A DNA stretch of 64,000 bases from Methanomassiliicoccus luminyensis B10 (GCF_000308215.1 NZ_CAJE01000014.1:21480-85479), one strand, 5' to 3'. Counted from the first letter of the stretch, positions 43,834 to 53,250 are shown. Translations and numbers: made by a program. Notes: generated from the letters alone by a model not told the origin.

Positions 43834-45654
43834 ATGCTCGAGTCGCTACGAATAATCACCGGGAACAGGCTGAACAAGCTCACAGCACCCACCATCTGGA
43901 ACGCCCTTCAGTTCGCCTGGAGGGGCGTGCCGTACAGCTTCTTGTACCTGATACTGCTGGAGCTTTTCGCCTACAACGAGGACCCCGCCGGAGGGTTGGA
44001 CACGACCCTGCTCGGCATATATGTGGCAAGCCTGATCGCCTGCCTGGCGGTGCAGCTCCTTATCTCCAAGAAGGCCTATGATTCCATCTACGTGGCCGCC
44101 TACACCCTGGTGTCGGACGCCAGGATCCGGCTGGGGGAGCACCTCAGGAAGCTTCCCATGGGTTTCTTCAAGACCCGGGACCCCGGCGACGCCACCGCGC
44201 TGCTGCTGCAGGACATGGACAAGGTGGAGAGCACTTTCAGCCACTCCTTCCCGGACCTGATAAGCTGCATAGCCTTCCCGGCGATAATGGCGGTGTTCCT
44301 CCTCATCGCCGACTGGAGGCTGTCCCTGGCCATGCTGGCCTCGGTCGCCATAGCCGTGCCCGTCCTGGTGATCTGCCTGAGGATCATGAGGCGCTTCTCC
44401 CTGCGGCAGATCGGCGCGCGCAACAATGCCGCCTCCCGGACCATGGAGTACGTGCAGGGCATAAAGACCATCAAGGCGTACAACCAGACCGGGCTCAGGT
44501 TCTCCCGCTTGGACGATGCCAACGCGAAGATGCGCAAGGAATGCATCAAGCTGGAGGCGGTGCCGGGACCGTTCATCATGTCCTACATGTTCATCCTGGA
44601 GATGGGGTTCGTGGCGGCCCTGATGCTCGGCACCTACTACGTGCTGGGCGGCACCCTGACGGTCCCCATCTTCTTGCTGTTCCTTGTGCTAGGGTACCAG
44701 TTCTTCGAGCCCCTGAAGCAGACGTCCATGTTCATAGCCGAGATGAGGTACATGACCGTGGCCGGGGAGCGCATCAGCGACGTCCTGTCGTCCCGGCCGC
44801 TCCCGGAGCCGAAAGAGGCCGCCCCGCTGGACAGGTTCGACATCGAGTTCAAGGGAGTGACCTTCGCGTACGGCGACAAGGACGTCCTCAAGAACGTGGA
44901 CCTCAGGGTCCCGGAGGGGAGCGTGACCGCCCTGGTGGGGCCCTCGGGATCGGGCAAGACCACCATGACCAATCTGATCGCCCGGTTCTGGGACGTGAAC
45001 GGCGGCCAGGTGATGATAGGGGAAAGGGATGTCCGGGACATGCCCTCCGAGGACCTGCTGTCGCACATCAGCATGGTGTTCCAGGACGTGTACCTGTTCA
45101 ACGACACCATCCGCAACAACATCAGGATCGGCAGGCCCGGCGCCTCGGACGCGGAGATAGTCGCCGCGGCCAAGGTGGCGCAGTGCCACGAGTTCGTGGA
45201 AAAGCTGCCGCACGGCTACGACACCGTGGTGGGGGAAGGAGGGTGCACCCTGTCCGGCGGGGAGAAGCAGCGCATCTCCATCGCCCGGGCGATCCTGAAG
45301 GACGCGCCGATAATTCTGCTGGACGAGGCCACCGCATCCCTGGACCCGGAGAACGAGATGCAGATACAGCAGGCCATCGGGGCGCTGGTGCGGTCCAGGA
45401 CCGTGGTGGTCATAGCCCACCGGCTCAACACCGTGACCGGAGCGGACCAGATCGCGGTACTGGATAAGGGAGAGATCGTGGAGCGGGGGAAGCACGGGGA
45501 CCTTCTGCAGAAAGGGGGCCTATACCGCCGCCTCTGGGACGAGCAGCAGACAGCACACGGGTGGAAGCTGGGGGCCAGTCCAGCCAGACCCTCACCGGAG
45601 GAGATCGGGCCGGGCCTTCCGTCCCGGTCCGCAATAGGAGGATCGAGCGAATGA
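43834..45654 (+). CDS. exporter-fold ABC half-transporter 2 (IrtB/YbtQ-like)
   Basis: 606 residues. Same architecture as half-transporter 1; the ATPase has GPSGSGKTT, LSGGEKQRISIARAILKD and IILLDEATASLDPE. The membrane region has six helices and the coupling segment AASRTMEYVQGIKTIKAY. The C-terminus has a 20-residue Pro-rich tail. The stop overlaps the next ATG (ATGA), so it is coupled to the second binding protein. Its partner is the gene 12 bp upstream. Confidence 0.88.
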   Translation: MLESLRIITGNRLNKLTAPTIWNALQFAWRGVPYSFLYLILLELFAYNEDPAGGLDTTLLGIYVASLIACLAVQLLISKKAYDSIYVAAYTLVSDARIRLGEHLRKLPMGFFKTRDPGDATALLLQDMDKVESTFSHSFPDLISCIAFPAIMAVFLLIADWRLSLAMLASVAIAVPVLVICLRIMRRFSLRQIGARNNAASRTMEYVQGIKTIKAYNQTGLRFSRLDDANAKMRKECIKLEAVPGPFIMSYMFILEMGFVAALMLGTYYVLGGTLTVPIFLLFLVLGYQFFEPLKQTSMFIAEMRYMTVAGERISDVLSSRPLPEPKEAAPLDRFDIEFKGVTFAYGDKDVLKNVDLRVPEGSVTALVGPSGSGKTTMTNLIARFWDVNGGQVMIGERDVRDMPSEDLLSHISMVFQDVYLFNDTIRNNIRIGRPGASDAEIVAAAKVAQCHEFVEKLPHGYDTVVGEGGCTLSGGEKQRISIARAILKDAPIILLDEATASLDPENEMQIQQAIGALVRSRTVVVIAHRLNTVTGADQIAVLDKGEIVERGKHGDLLQKGGLYRRLWDEQQTAHGWKLGASPARPSPEEIGPGLPSRSAIGGSSE

Positions 45655-46817
45655 ACAACACGAAGATATTAGCGGCGGTGCTGGTCGCGATAGTGGTGAT
45701 CGGCGCCGCGTGGGTGGTATGGCTGAGGTCCGAGGGAACGGACGGCGATAAGGCCACCGTGACGGACCTGGCAGGAAGGAACGTGGCCGTGGAGCTGCCG
45801 GTGGACAAGGTGGTCCTGGCGGACATGGAGTCGATCAACGCCTTTGCCGCGGTGGTGGGTCCGGACTTCCTGGACCACATCATCGGGGGGCTTTCGAACT
45901 GGGAGGCCAGCTATCCGGACATGTATGAGGCCTACATCGAGGTCTATCCCGGGGTCGCGAAGATACCCTCAGTGGGAGATCTTTACACCGGGTCGTTCAG
46001 CACCGAGGCCGTGATAAACCTCCAGCCGGACGTCCTGATACTTCCGCTGTGGTGCACGCAGCTCGGGGACAGCGCTCCGAACGTCGACATTCTGAAAGAG
46101 GCCGGCATACCTACGGTGTTCGTGGACTTCTACACGGACCCATATGGGAACAATCAGGGCAAGAGCGTAGACCTGCTCGGAAAGCTCTTCGGCAAGGAGG
46201 AGCGGGCCGCCGGGATAAACGCCTTCTACGAGACGGAGGTCAACAAGGTGTTCGGGCCCCTGGGGTCGATCGAGGAAGATGGGCCGACCGTATATGTGGA
46301 GTGCCCCTCCAACGGAGCTGACGAGCACGGGATCACCACCAAGCACATGGGGATAGCGATGCCTGTCGATTACGCGGGAGGAGAGAACATCGCGAACGGT
46401 CTGACGCTAGGACAGACCGGGGCCTCGGTCACGCTGAGCTACCTCATCGACAAGGGCCCCGAGATAATACTGTTCAGCATGACCACCTACTATCCGGACC
46501 TCGTGGGCAAGGATATGTTCGGGTTCGGGAGCTTACCCACCGATGATCAGCTGTCCGATATGGCCGGCCAATACCTGGAACGCAATGGGTGGAGCGAGCT
46601 GACCGCGGTGAAGGAGAACAGGGTGTACTTTTATTACAATAACCTGGCCTTCGGCATCGAGAACTTCGCCGCACTGCAGCTAATGGCGTCCCTGTTCTAC
46701 CCGGAGGAGTTCGGGAGCCTCGACCCCCTCGGAAGCCTGGAAGAGTTCTACGAGCTGTACATGCCCATCGAGTTCGAGGGGACCTGGTTCTACAGCATCG
46801 CAGATATGAGCAGGTAG
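45651..46817 (+). CDS. iron-regulated ABC substrate-binding protein (copy 2)
   Basis: 388 residues, starting MNNTKILAAVLVAIVVIGAA, a membrane anchor without a lipobox. TVTDLAGRNVAVELPVDKV, SINAFAAVVGPDFLDHIIGG and LEEFYELYMPIEFEGTWFYS match copy 1, but the middle (HGITTKHMGIAMPVDYAGGE) differs. GGAGG lies nine bases before the ATG, which overlaps the previous stop. The two copies may bind different ligands for one permease. TAG stop; a strong hairpin follows. Confidence 0.88.
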   Translation: MNNTKILAAVLVAIVVIGAAWVVWLRSEGTDGDKATVTDLAGRNVAVELPVDKVVLADMESINAFAAVVGPDFLDHIIGGLSNWEASYPDMYEAYIEVYPGVAKIPSVGDLYTGSFSTEAVINLQPDVLILPLWCTQLGDSAPNVDILKEAGIPTVFVDFYTDPYGNNQGKSVDLLGKLFGKEERAAGINAFYETEVNKVFGPLGSIEEDGPTVYVECPSNGADEHGITTKHMGIAMPVDYAGGENIANGLTLGQTGASVTLSYLIDKGPEIILFSMTTYYPDLVGKDMFGFGSLPTDDQLSDMAGQYLERNGWSELTAVKENRVYFYYNNLAFGIENFAALQLMASLFYPEEFGSLDPLGSLEEFYELYMPIEFEGTWFYSIADMSR

Positions 46818-46831
46818 GCATGCCGTGCCCT

Positions 46832-46864
46832 GGCCGGGCCTGTTCCCGGCCGGGCTCATTTTTT
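46832..46864 (+). terminator. terminator of the second iron operon
   Basis: A perfect 7-bp stem, GGCCGGG (46832-46838) with CCCGGCC (46845-46851), then a run of six T (46859-46864). Confidence 0.7.
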
Positions 46865-46886
46865 CCATTGTTTATTCCCGATGCAG

Positions 46887-46904
46887 ATTTAGGATGCCCT
46901 AAAT
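46887..46904. promoter_or_regulatory. iron box C1 (DtxR-type operator)
   Basis: ATTTAGGATGCCCTAAAT, same consensus as the A and B boxes, just before a CTTTTATAC TATA-like sequence. Confidence 0.75.
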
Positions 46905-46940
46905 CTTTTATACTACCGATTGCATGACTGTTTTGCCGCG

Positions 46941-46958
46941 ATTTAGGCATACCTAAAT
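46941..46958. promoter_or_regulatory. iron box C2 (DtxR-type operator)
   Basis: ATTTAGGCATACCTAAAT, outer arms fully symmetric. Centre 54 bp from box C1. The downstream gene is the winged-helix protein at 47178. Confidence 0.75.
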
Positions 46959-47177
46959 GTGGTCCGGCGGAGAACATGTTGGCGCCGCCGGAGGCCCGCG
47001 CATGGCAACAAAGTGTCCAAGCATCTGCGCACGGGATGCCCATAACCCTCGCGCACCGCGTGCCATGCGCCGGGCCGAACCGCGTTTGCACGAAAGGGAC
47101 CTCTGCCGAGGCGTGATGCGGCGAATGGGCGAACGGAACATGTACACCAAGGATGGATGAAAGGGGATTGATGGGAA

Positions 47178-47471
47178 ATGCGCACGAGCGGAGGGATCAG
47201 AGGTGTTAACAGGGCGGTCCGGGTGATGGGCGGGATACAGAAAAGCAACGGCACCTTCCGGCAGCTGTGGAGGGTGACGGGGCTCCAGGAGCACGAGCTC
47301 GAGGGCGAGCTGGAAGTGCTCCGGCACCTGGGATATGTGGAAGTGGTGTCCCGGACGGGCGGGGGGAAGCGCGTAGCCTCCTCGCGCGCCAGATCGGCCC
47401 TCTGCGGCCTGCCCGGTGCCGCGTACCGGCTCACCGAGAAGGGCAAGCGGGCGTTCTCGTCCTTCGACTGA
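47178..47471 (+). CDS. small winged-helix DNA-binding protein under iron boxes
   Basis: 97 residues. NGTFRQLWRVTGLQEHELEG, LEVLRHLGYVEVVSRTGGGK and AAYRLTEKGKRAFSSF read as a winged helix with wing and final helix, PadR/ArsR-like. It has no other domain. It is the only gene after iron boxes C1-C2 and lies two bases from the convergent chemoreceptor gene. It may be a secondary iron-starvation regulator. Confidence 0.7.
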   Translation: MRTSGGIRGVNRAVRVMGGIQKSNGTFRQLWRVTGLQEHELEGELEVLRHLGYVEVVSRTGGGKRVASSRARSALCGLPGAAYRLTEKGKRAFSSFD

Positions 47472-47473
47472 GA

Positions 47474-49945
47474 TCAGGCCTGCCTGGTCCGGACCGGCGC
47501 CTTCTTCGCGGAGGCCGCCTTGGCGTGCCGCTCGGTCCTGAACCGAGCGGCCACCTGCTGAAGTTCGAGGGCCATCTCGCTGAGCGCTTGCGCCCTGGCG
47601 GTCAGGTCCTCCATCGAGGCGGTCAGCTCTTCCGTGGACGATGCCGACTCCTCGGCCGCCGAGGCGGTCTCCTCGGCGATGGTGGCGATGCCGTCCACCG
47701 AGGTGGCGACCTTTAGCGAGCTATGCTTCTGGGCATGCATGAGCGAGGATATGGTGACTATCTCCTTGACGGTCTCGGCGGAGAGGGACGAGATCTCCTG
47801 GAAGGCCTTCCCAGTCTGATCGACCATGACCATGCCCTCGACCACCTCGCTGGTCCCCCGGCGCATGGAGGCCACCGCCCGGGAGGTCTCCTTCTGCACC
47901 TCTTTTATCATGCCGGCAATGCGCTCGGCCGCCTCCATGGAATCCTCGGCCAGGTTCTTCACCTCCTCCGCGACCACGGAGAAACCCCTCCCCTGGTCCC
48001 CGGCGCGGGCGGCCTCGATGGCCGCGTTCAGCGACAGCATGTTGGTTTGATCGGAGATCCTGGTGATGACGCCGACGATCTCCCCGATCTCCTCGGAGCG
48101 CTTCCCCAGCCCCTCTATCACTTTCGCCGAGCTCTCCACCACTCTCTGGATCTCCTGCATCTTCTCCACGGTACCCAGGACCACGTTCCTGCCGCTGGCG
48201 GCGCTGGCATCGGCCTTCTTTGCCGCCTCCACGGCCAAGGCGGAGCGGGCGGCGGCGGTGTCCGTAGAAGTGGCCATCTCGGCCATCAGCCTGGCCGCCG
48301 CCTCCACCTGAGCGGCCTGGTCCTGCGAACCTCGGCTGATGTGCTGGATCGCCGTCGACACCTGCTCGGTGGACGCGCTCATCTCTTCAGCTGACGAGGC
48401 CAGCTCCTGCGAGGTGGAAGATACCATGCCCACCGAGCGGTTGACCTGGCCCACCAGCCTCGCCAGCGATTCCCCTATCATGTCCAGGGACCTGGCCAAT
48501 CGTCCGAGGTCGCCCTGCGCTTCCACGCCCATCCTTGAGGACAGATCGCCCTCAGCATAGGAGCCGGCGACGCCTATGGCATCGTTTATGGGCGCGATGA
48601 CCGCGTCCAGCGTGGCATTGATGCCCTGGACGATGGTACGGTACTCCCCGCGGTGCTTCCCCATATCCGCCCGGGTGGACAACTTTCCCTCCACCGCCGC
48701 GGCGGACAGCGCGTTCACGTCCCTGGCCAGCGAGGCGATGGCCTCGACCGCCCGGCCCAGGCTGGCGTTGATCAGCTTGAAGTTCTCCCTGGCGGCCTCG
48801 GTGTAGCGGTCCCCCTTGGAGACGATCATGTTCAGGTCCAGCTTTCCCTCCGCCAGCTTGATGAGGTTTCCGGCCAGGCGGTCCACCTCCACCCGGGTGT
48901 AATCATCCACCCTGGCGGTGGCGGTGATGTCGGAGATGAAGCCTTCCACGGCCACCAGCTCGCGGCCTTTCAACACCCCTCTCCCCTGCTCCCATACCGT
49001 CCTGACCTCTCCGGAGTCGGTGCGGATGCGATAAGTGGTGCGGTATAGGTTGCTGGTCCTCAGCCCGTCCTGTATCTCCTTCCACACCCTGTCGGCGTCC
49101 TCGGGCAGCATTAGCGAGCCAAAGGAAAGACCCTTGCTGGCGATCAGGCTGGAGGCCGGGTACCCGCAGATGTCCACGCACCCGTCGCTGATGAAATTCA
49201 TAGTGTAGTCCCGGTCGTTCTTGCACCTGAACACCATGCCGGGGAGATTGCTCATCATCGAGGACACTTTCCTCTCGCTCTCCTTCAGCGCGTCCTCGGT
49301 CCTCTTGCTCTCGGTGATATCGGTGATGTAGCCCTCGATGGAGATGACCTCGCCGGACGGGGACACTACTGGCCGGCCTCTCTCCCAGACCCACCGCCGC
49401 TCCCCTGATTTTGTGAGCACGCGGTAGGTGACGGTGTACGTTCCCCTCCGTTCGGCGCCGCCCCTCACCGCTGCGGTGACCATCTCCCGGTCCTCCGGGA
49501 CGATGACCTCGCCGTAAGCGATGACGCTGTTGCCGAGCAGGTCCGACGGCGCGTACCCTATGAGGTCCAGGCACCCCGCGGTCACGTACTCCATGGTCCA
49601 ATTGGCGTCCAGCTTGCAGCGGTAGGCCATGCCGGGGAAGTCGGCCAGCATGGAGGCCATCATCTTTCCGCGCTCCGCGAGATCGGCGTTCTCCCGCCTC
49701 TCCGCGGTTATGTCGGCGAGCATCAGCATTGCACCGCCCCCCTCCACTGGCCTTGACGCCAGGACCACGGAGGCCACGCCGCCGCGGGGGCCGGTGAAGG
49801 CAACGGGCCGTGGCGACGGTTCAGCGTCGCCAGGAAGCTCCGGTCCCAGAACGCCCAGCGCCACCGGGTCAAGGCCCAGGAGGCTCACGGCGGCCTCATT
49901 GGCGGCCATGATGTTCCGCTCGCGGTCGATCAGAAGTGAGGGCAA
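47474..49945 (-). CDS. PAS-containing methyl-accepting chemoreceptor
   Basis: 823 residues from TTG 49945. Three PAS-type domains (about 1-85, 95-215, 225-345), each ending near a DIT motif ([16 protein letters not shown]), then a HAMP-like helix and a long signalling coiled coil. [20 protein letters not shown] (the MCP core) and two methylation-type Glu-Glu/Gln runs are visible. No membrane helix, so it is probably cytosolic. The frame stays open for 33 codons past this start: an ATG at 50050 is in frame but followed at once by TAG (50047-50045). If TAG is read as pyrrolysine, the protein starts at 50050. Confidence 0.85.
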   Translation of the reverse strand: MPSLLIDRERNIMAANEAAVSLLGLDPVALGVLGPELPGDAEPSPRPVAFTGPRGGVASVVLASRPVEGGGAMLMLADITAERRENADLAERGKMMASMLADFPGMAYRCKLDANWTMEYVTAGCLDLIGYAPSDLLGNSVIAYGEVIVPEDREMVTAAVRGGAERRGTYTVTYRVLTKSGERRWVWERGRPVVSPSGEVISIEGYITDITESKRTEDALKESERKVSSMMSNLPGMVFRCKNDRDYTMNFISDGCVDICGYPASSLIASKGLSFGSLMLPEDADRVWKEIQDGLRTSNLYRTTYRIRTDSGEVRTVWEQGRGVLKGRELVAVEGFISDITATARVDDYTRVEVDRLAGNLIKLAEGKLDLNMIVSKGDRYTEAARENFKLINASLGRAVEAIASLARDVNALSAAAVEGKLSTRADMGKHRGEYRTIVQGINATLDAVIAPINDAIGVAGSYAEGDLSSRMGVEAQGDLGRLARSLDMIGESLARLVGQVNRSVGMVSSTSQELASSAEEMSASTEQVSTAIQHISRGSQDQAAQVEAAARLMAEMATSTDTAAARSALAVEAAKKADASAASGRNVVLGTVEKMQEIQRVVESSAKVIEGLGKRSEEIGEIVGVITRISDQTNMLSLNAAIEAARAGDQGRGFSVVAEEVKNLAEDSMEAAERIAGMIKEVQKETSRAVASMRRGTSEVVEGMVMVDQTGKAFQEISSLSAETVKEIVTISSLMHAQKHSSLKVATSVDGIATIAEETASAAEESASSTEELTASMEDLTARAQALSEMALELQQVAARFRTERHAKAASAKKAPVRTRQA

Positions 49946-50151
49946 AGGCGCCTGCGCTACGACGATCCCGGCCCATTCCGGGCAGAGTTCCCTGCCGGCG
50001 GTCGCGTCGTGAGGTCCCGAAGATAAGGAGTTGGGGTCCTGAGTCTACATATTAGACTATCAAAATTAAAAATTTCATATTTATATCTTGAAGTGAACGC
50101 TATCATTCTAAGGTTCGAAATTCAAAGGGTCCGATGTTGGAGCGGGGACCC

Positions 50152-50421
50152 TCAGTATTGCTCCTGCTTATTGAACCTGGGGCGGACCTTCATCGCCTTG
50201 TCCCCCGTTTCCTCCTTTACCGCCTCGACGAGCCTCTGCCTCAGCAGGGGGTCCTTGGACACCTCCATCCTTATGATCTTCCAGTCCGGGGAGCATTTGG
50301 TCGCCGACACATGCTGGTCGGTGAACTTCCGGATGGCCCGATCGACCGCCTTCTCGTTATCCTCGGTAATGGCTATGCCCTCTTGCCGCAGGATCTCCTC
50401 GAACCACTCGATGCAGGACAT
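50152..50421 (-). CDS. small soluble protein, unknown
   Basis: 89 residues: SCIEWFEEILRQEGIAITED and VDRAIRKFTDQHVSATKCSP. Mixed helix, two Cys, no recognised family. It stands alone between the chemoreceptor start and a methyltransferase, divergent from the latter. Composition (balanced charges, good codon use) favours a real gene. Confidence 0.55.
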   Translation of the reverse strand: MSCIEWFEEILRQEGIAITEDNEKAVDRAIRKFTDQHVSATKCSPDWKIIRMEVSKDPLLRQRLVEAVKEETGDKAMKVRPRFNKQEQY

Positions 50422-50570
50422 ACGTCTGGACGTCCACCATCAGCTAGAAAGGCGCATGGGTCGCTTTCTGCGCCGGGAGGCCCCTGCGGCCCTGTTTTAG
50501 TCGCGTTCATCCGTTCCCGGCCTAGTGAGCATGAAGTAACATAAGGGGCCGTATCGCATAGGGGCACGCG

Positions 50571-51284
50571 ATGAGCAAGGAAGAGAAAATGGCGGAGATC
50601 CGCTCCAACTTCACCGAGAGGTCCCAGGAGTATGATGCCTGGATCAGGAAGATCGTCCCCCGCTACGACGAGATGCTGGACGCCCTGATCTCATGCATCC
50701 CGTTCAAGAAGGACACCTCGTTCCGGGCCATCGACATAGGGTGCGGCACCGGGGCCGTTTCCAAGAGGCTGCTGGACGCGTTCCCCCGTGCCGAACTCAC
50801 CTGCCTGGACATGACCGAGAAGATGATGGACCTGGCCAAGGAGAGGTTGAAAGGCCGCCGCAACGTGCGGTTTGTGCTCTCGGACATCTATGACTTCGAG
50901 TTCGACGGCCCCTACGACGCGGTGATCTCGTCCCTGGCGCTGCACCACATCATCACTGACGAGGACAAGAAGCTGGTCTACCGGAAGATCCTCGGCGCCC
51001 TGGCCCCCGGCGGCTCGTTCTTCAACGCCGACCTGGTCATCGGCTCGGACGCCGCCATGCAGGAGCTGAACATGAGCAGGTGGAAGGAATTCATGTATAG
51101 GGGCCTGGCGCGGGACTACGTCGACGAGGTACAGGTCCCCCGCCACTACCATGAGGACTCGCCCTCCAAGCTGGTGGACCACCTGCGGTGGCTGGAGGAG
51201 GCCGGCTTCACCGGCGTGGACGTGGCCTGGAAGCACCTCAACTTCGTGGTGTACGGCGGAAGAAGGCCTCTTCTCCCCCCGTGA
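50571..51284 (+). CDS. class I SAM-dependent methyltransferase
   Basis: 237 residues. RAIDIGCGTGAVSKRLLDAF is motif I, LTCLDMTEKMMDLAKERL holds the acidic SAM ribose site, and DAVISSLALHHI is motif IV with LAPGGSFFNADL after it. UbiE/Methyltransf_25 type; the substrate cannot be inferred. Preceded by an AT-containing promoter stretch at about 50540 and followed 61 bp on by a flavoprotein. Confidence 0.85.
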   Translation: MSKEEKMAEIRSNFTERSQEYDAWIRKIVPRYDEMLDALISCIPFKKDTSFRAIDIGCGTGAVSKRLLDAFPRAELTCLDMTEKMMDLAKERLKGRRNVRFVLSDIYDFEFDGPYDAVISSLALHHIITDEDKKLVYRKILGALAPGGSFFNADLVIGSDAAMQELNMSRWKEFMYRGLARDYVDEVQVPRHYHEDSPSKLVDHLRWLEEAGFTGVDVAWKHLNFVVYGGRRPLLPP

Positions 51285-51345
51285 ACGGCGGGCAGGGGCC
51301 TTGAAATAAGGGCAAGGGCGTTCAAGACGTCAGGAGCCTAGTACA

Positions 51346-51894
51346 ATGAAAGTCATCGGAATCAACGCAAGCCCGAGAAAGCATGGGAACACCGAAACGC
51401 TCATCCAGACGGTGCTGGACGCTGCCGCGCAAAAGGGGTACGAGACCGAGAGGTTCGACCTCAACACCATGAGCTACAAGGGCTGCCAGGCCTGCATGTG
51501 GTGCAAGACCCACGGCCACTGCAAGCTCAGCGACGACCTGACCAAGGTGCTCGACGGGATCAAGGACGCCGATGCGGTGGTGTTCGGCTCGCCGATCTAC
51601 TTCGCCCAGCTCACCGGGCAGTTCAGGATGTTCCAGGACCGGCTGTACTCGTTCGTCGGCCCGGACTTCAAGGTCAGCCTCAAGCCGGGGAAGAAGGCAG
51701 TGGTCATCACCGCCCAGGGCAACCCCGATGCCAACGCGTTCAAGACCGCCCCGGACGCCCTGACGGCCTCGCTGAAGATGCTGGGGTTCTCTGTCGTGGA
51801 CACCATCTTGCTGGAGGCGGGGAACAGCCCCTCCGCGGCCAAGGACCGGAAAGACCTCTTGGACAGGGCCGCCGCGGCCGGCGCTTCCCTCTGA
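51346..51894 (+). CDS. iron-sulfur flavoprotein / NADPH-dependent FMN reductase
   Basis: 182 residues. VIGINASPRKHGNTETLI binds the FMN phosphate; YKGCQACMWCKTHGHCKL has four Cys (C-x2-C-x2-C-x5-C), the Fe-S ligands of the ISF family; GSPIYFAQLTGQFRMFQDRL is the flavin ring loop. It shares this form with the gene at 26706. ISF proteins carry electrons to detoxify oxygen and peroxide in methanogens. Confidence 0.88.
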   Translation: MKVIGINASPRKHGNTETLIQTVLDAAAQKGYETERFDLNTMSYKGCQACMWCKTHGHCKLSDDLTKVLDGIKDADAVVFGSPIYFAQLTGQFRMFQDRLYSFVGPDFKVSLKPGKKAVVITAQGNPDANAFKTAPDALTASLKMLGFSVVDTILLEAGNSPSAAKDRKDLLDRAAAAGASL

Positions 51895-52109
51895 GGCCGT
51901 CCGGCCGCTGAGGACCGGGCGCAAACCCTTTCCCCCTCCGCGGGGGGCCGCCCCTCCATTTATCTGCCCAGAAGTGCAAGGACGCTCGCTTTGTTGCCTA
52001 TATCGGACAGGGTGCGTTCCTTTGATTTCAGCCAAATGATAATGGAAAACGTTGATATTGAATAAGCGCACAGACATATCCTCGGCGACCACCTACGGAG
52101 TTTGATCAC

Positions 52110-52424
52110 GTGACTCTGCCGGACGACATGAACAAGGGCGGTTTGGAAACTCAGCGAGCGCACCGGAGGCATGAACGGATCGGCCTGTTCATCGAACTGC
52201 TTCTCAGCAAGTACGGGAAAATGACCGCCCGGCAACTGGTCACCGCGTACATCGACGAGACGTGGCCGTTCAAGACGGCGAAGCCCAGCGTGGACGCCAA
52301 CCAGGTGAGCAAGCTCATCAAGAAGCGCCCCAATATAGTCGCCGAGCCCAAGGGGGACCTGCTGGCATACCGGATCAAGGACCGGCCGGACCAGAGGCGC
52401 AGCGGCGGGGCTCAGTCGGAGTGA
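52110..52424 (+). CDS. small HTH-like protein, unknown
   Basis: 104 residues from a GTG, or 98 from the ATG at 52128. The middle (IGLFIELLLSKYGKMTARQL, VTAYIDETWPFK) and the following DANQVSKLIKKRPNIV could be a winged helix, but the match is not convincing. Divergent from nothing close; the 215 bp before it include AT-rich patches. Followed by a hairpin terminator shared with the gene on the other strand. Confidence 0.5.
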   Translation: MTLPDDMNKGGLETQRAHRRHERIGLFIELLLSKYGKMTARQLVTAYIDETWPFKTAKPSVDANQVSKLIKKRPNIVAEPKGDLLAYRIKDRPDQRRSGGAQSE

Positions 52425-52443
52425 ATCAATAAAAAAGGAGACC

Positions 52444-52458
52444 GGGCCTTCTCGGCCC
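52444..52458. terminator. bidirectional terminator hairpin
   Basis: GGGCC-TTCTC-GGCCC with A-run upstream (52431-52437) and TTTT downstream (about 52463-52466), between convergent genes at 52424 and 52482. Confidence 0.6.
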
Positions 52459-52481
52459 TGGATTTTCCCGTGAGCTCGTGC

Positions 52482-52787
52482 TCAGAGGCTTTTCAGGAGA
52501 GGGACCACGTTCTCGGGCACCTTGTCCTTCTTCATCGCGTAGGCCGCCCTGATGTACGGCAGCGATTCCGCGGGAGAGGTCACCAGAGAGGGCGATCCGT
52601 TCTCGACCTTGTAATCAACGGTCAGCTTGTTGGCCAGCCACGGGTCCGGGCACAGGTTCCGGGCGGTGTCCTGCAACAGCTCAAGACTGGGCTTGTAGGG
52701 GTCGCCGGCGGCGGCCGGGGCGTTCATCTGCTTGGGCTGTCCCCCCTGGGAGGACCCTCCAATCATCTTTTTCAGCCTCTCGAACAA
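52482..52787 (-). CDS. small soluble protein, unknown
   Basis: 101 residues: a Gly/Gln/Ala-rich linker (GGSSQGGQPKQMNAPAAAGD) after a short basic helix, then a mixed domain (TARNLCPDPWLANKLTVDY, LPYIRAAYAMKKDKVPENVV). No family recognised. A TATA-like AATATC patch and AT-rich leader lie upstream. Convergent with the HTH-like gene. Confidence 0.55.
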   Translation of the reverse strand: MFERLKKMIGGSSQGGQPKQMNAPAAAGDPYKPSLELLQDTARNLCPDPWLANKLTVDYKVENGSPSLVTSPAESLPYIRAAYAMKKDKVPENVVPLLKSL

Positions 52788-53250
52788 GTTCGTGCCTCCA
52801 AATATCCAGGCTATGTGATTTGGCCCCCCTATGGGAAAACACGATATTATCCTTTGCTGAGTCTGTGCGAGAAATTACGAACGTTCGTGATTGTTAAGGG
52901 TAGCACCCCCTCCGTCCGAAGGTTCGCGGCGTACGACGCCTGACAGGACGACCTCATGGCTGGCATCGACGAGACCCCCAATGGATCCGCCATCGGGGCC
53001 TCGACAGCGCGGATGTGGTCCCCATCTTCAATTCTGGGGCGGGCACCCCCGCCCCCGGACCATCCCGGGAGCCTGGACGTCCCGCGGTAGGCGCGAACGT
53101 TCGTCAATCCGCCGATGATTTCCGTCATCAAGAATGACTAGAATACCTCTAAATGCCCGCGAGGTCGTTCTCGGTACGGCCCCTCGAAGGAGGAGCCGAC
53201 CTGTGAATTTGAACACTGCTAGCTAGCGTGAGCGCTGTGGTGGTGATGGG
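52788..53250. other. intergenic stretch with two ACGAACGTTCGT palindromes
   Basis: No protein-coding gene that I can support. ACGAACGTTCGT (52877-52888) is a perfect 12-bp palindrome and CGAACGTTCG (53094-53103) repeats its core 217 bp on. The 3' flanks are GATTG and CAATC, so the two extended copies are inverted to each other. Confidence 0.5.

Larger units (their letters stand above)
46818..47177. other. 360-bp spacer with terminator, iron boxes and long leader
   Basis: Contains the terminator of the second iron operon, iron boxes C1 and C2 with a CTTTTATAC TATA-like sequence between them, and a GC-rich leader of about 210 bases before the winged-helix gene. The leader has a few hairpin-forming stretches but no riboswitch that I can name. 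Confidence 0.6.

Noticed and set aside
52847..53131. 94-codon open frame on the minus strand
   Set aside because: Composition is shadow-like (Arg/Gly-rich), no family, and it runs over both palindromes; no promoter or ribosome site.
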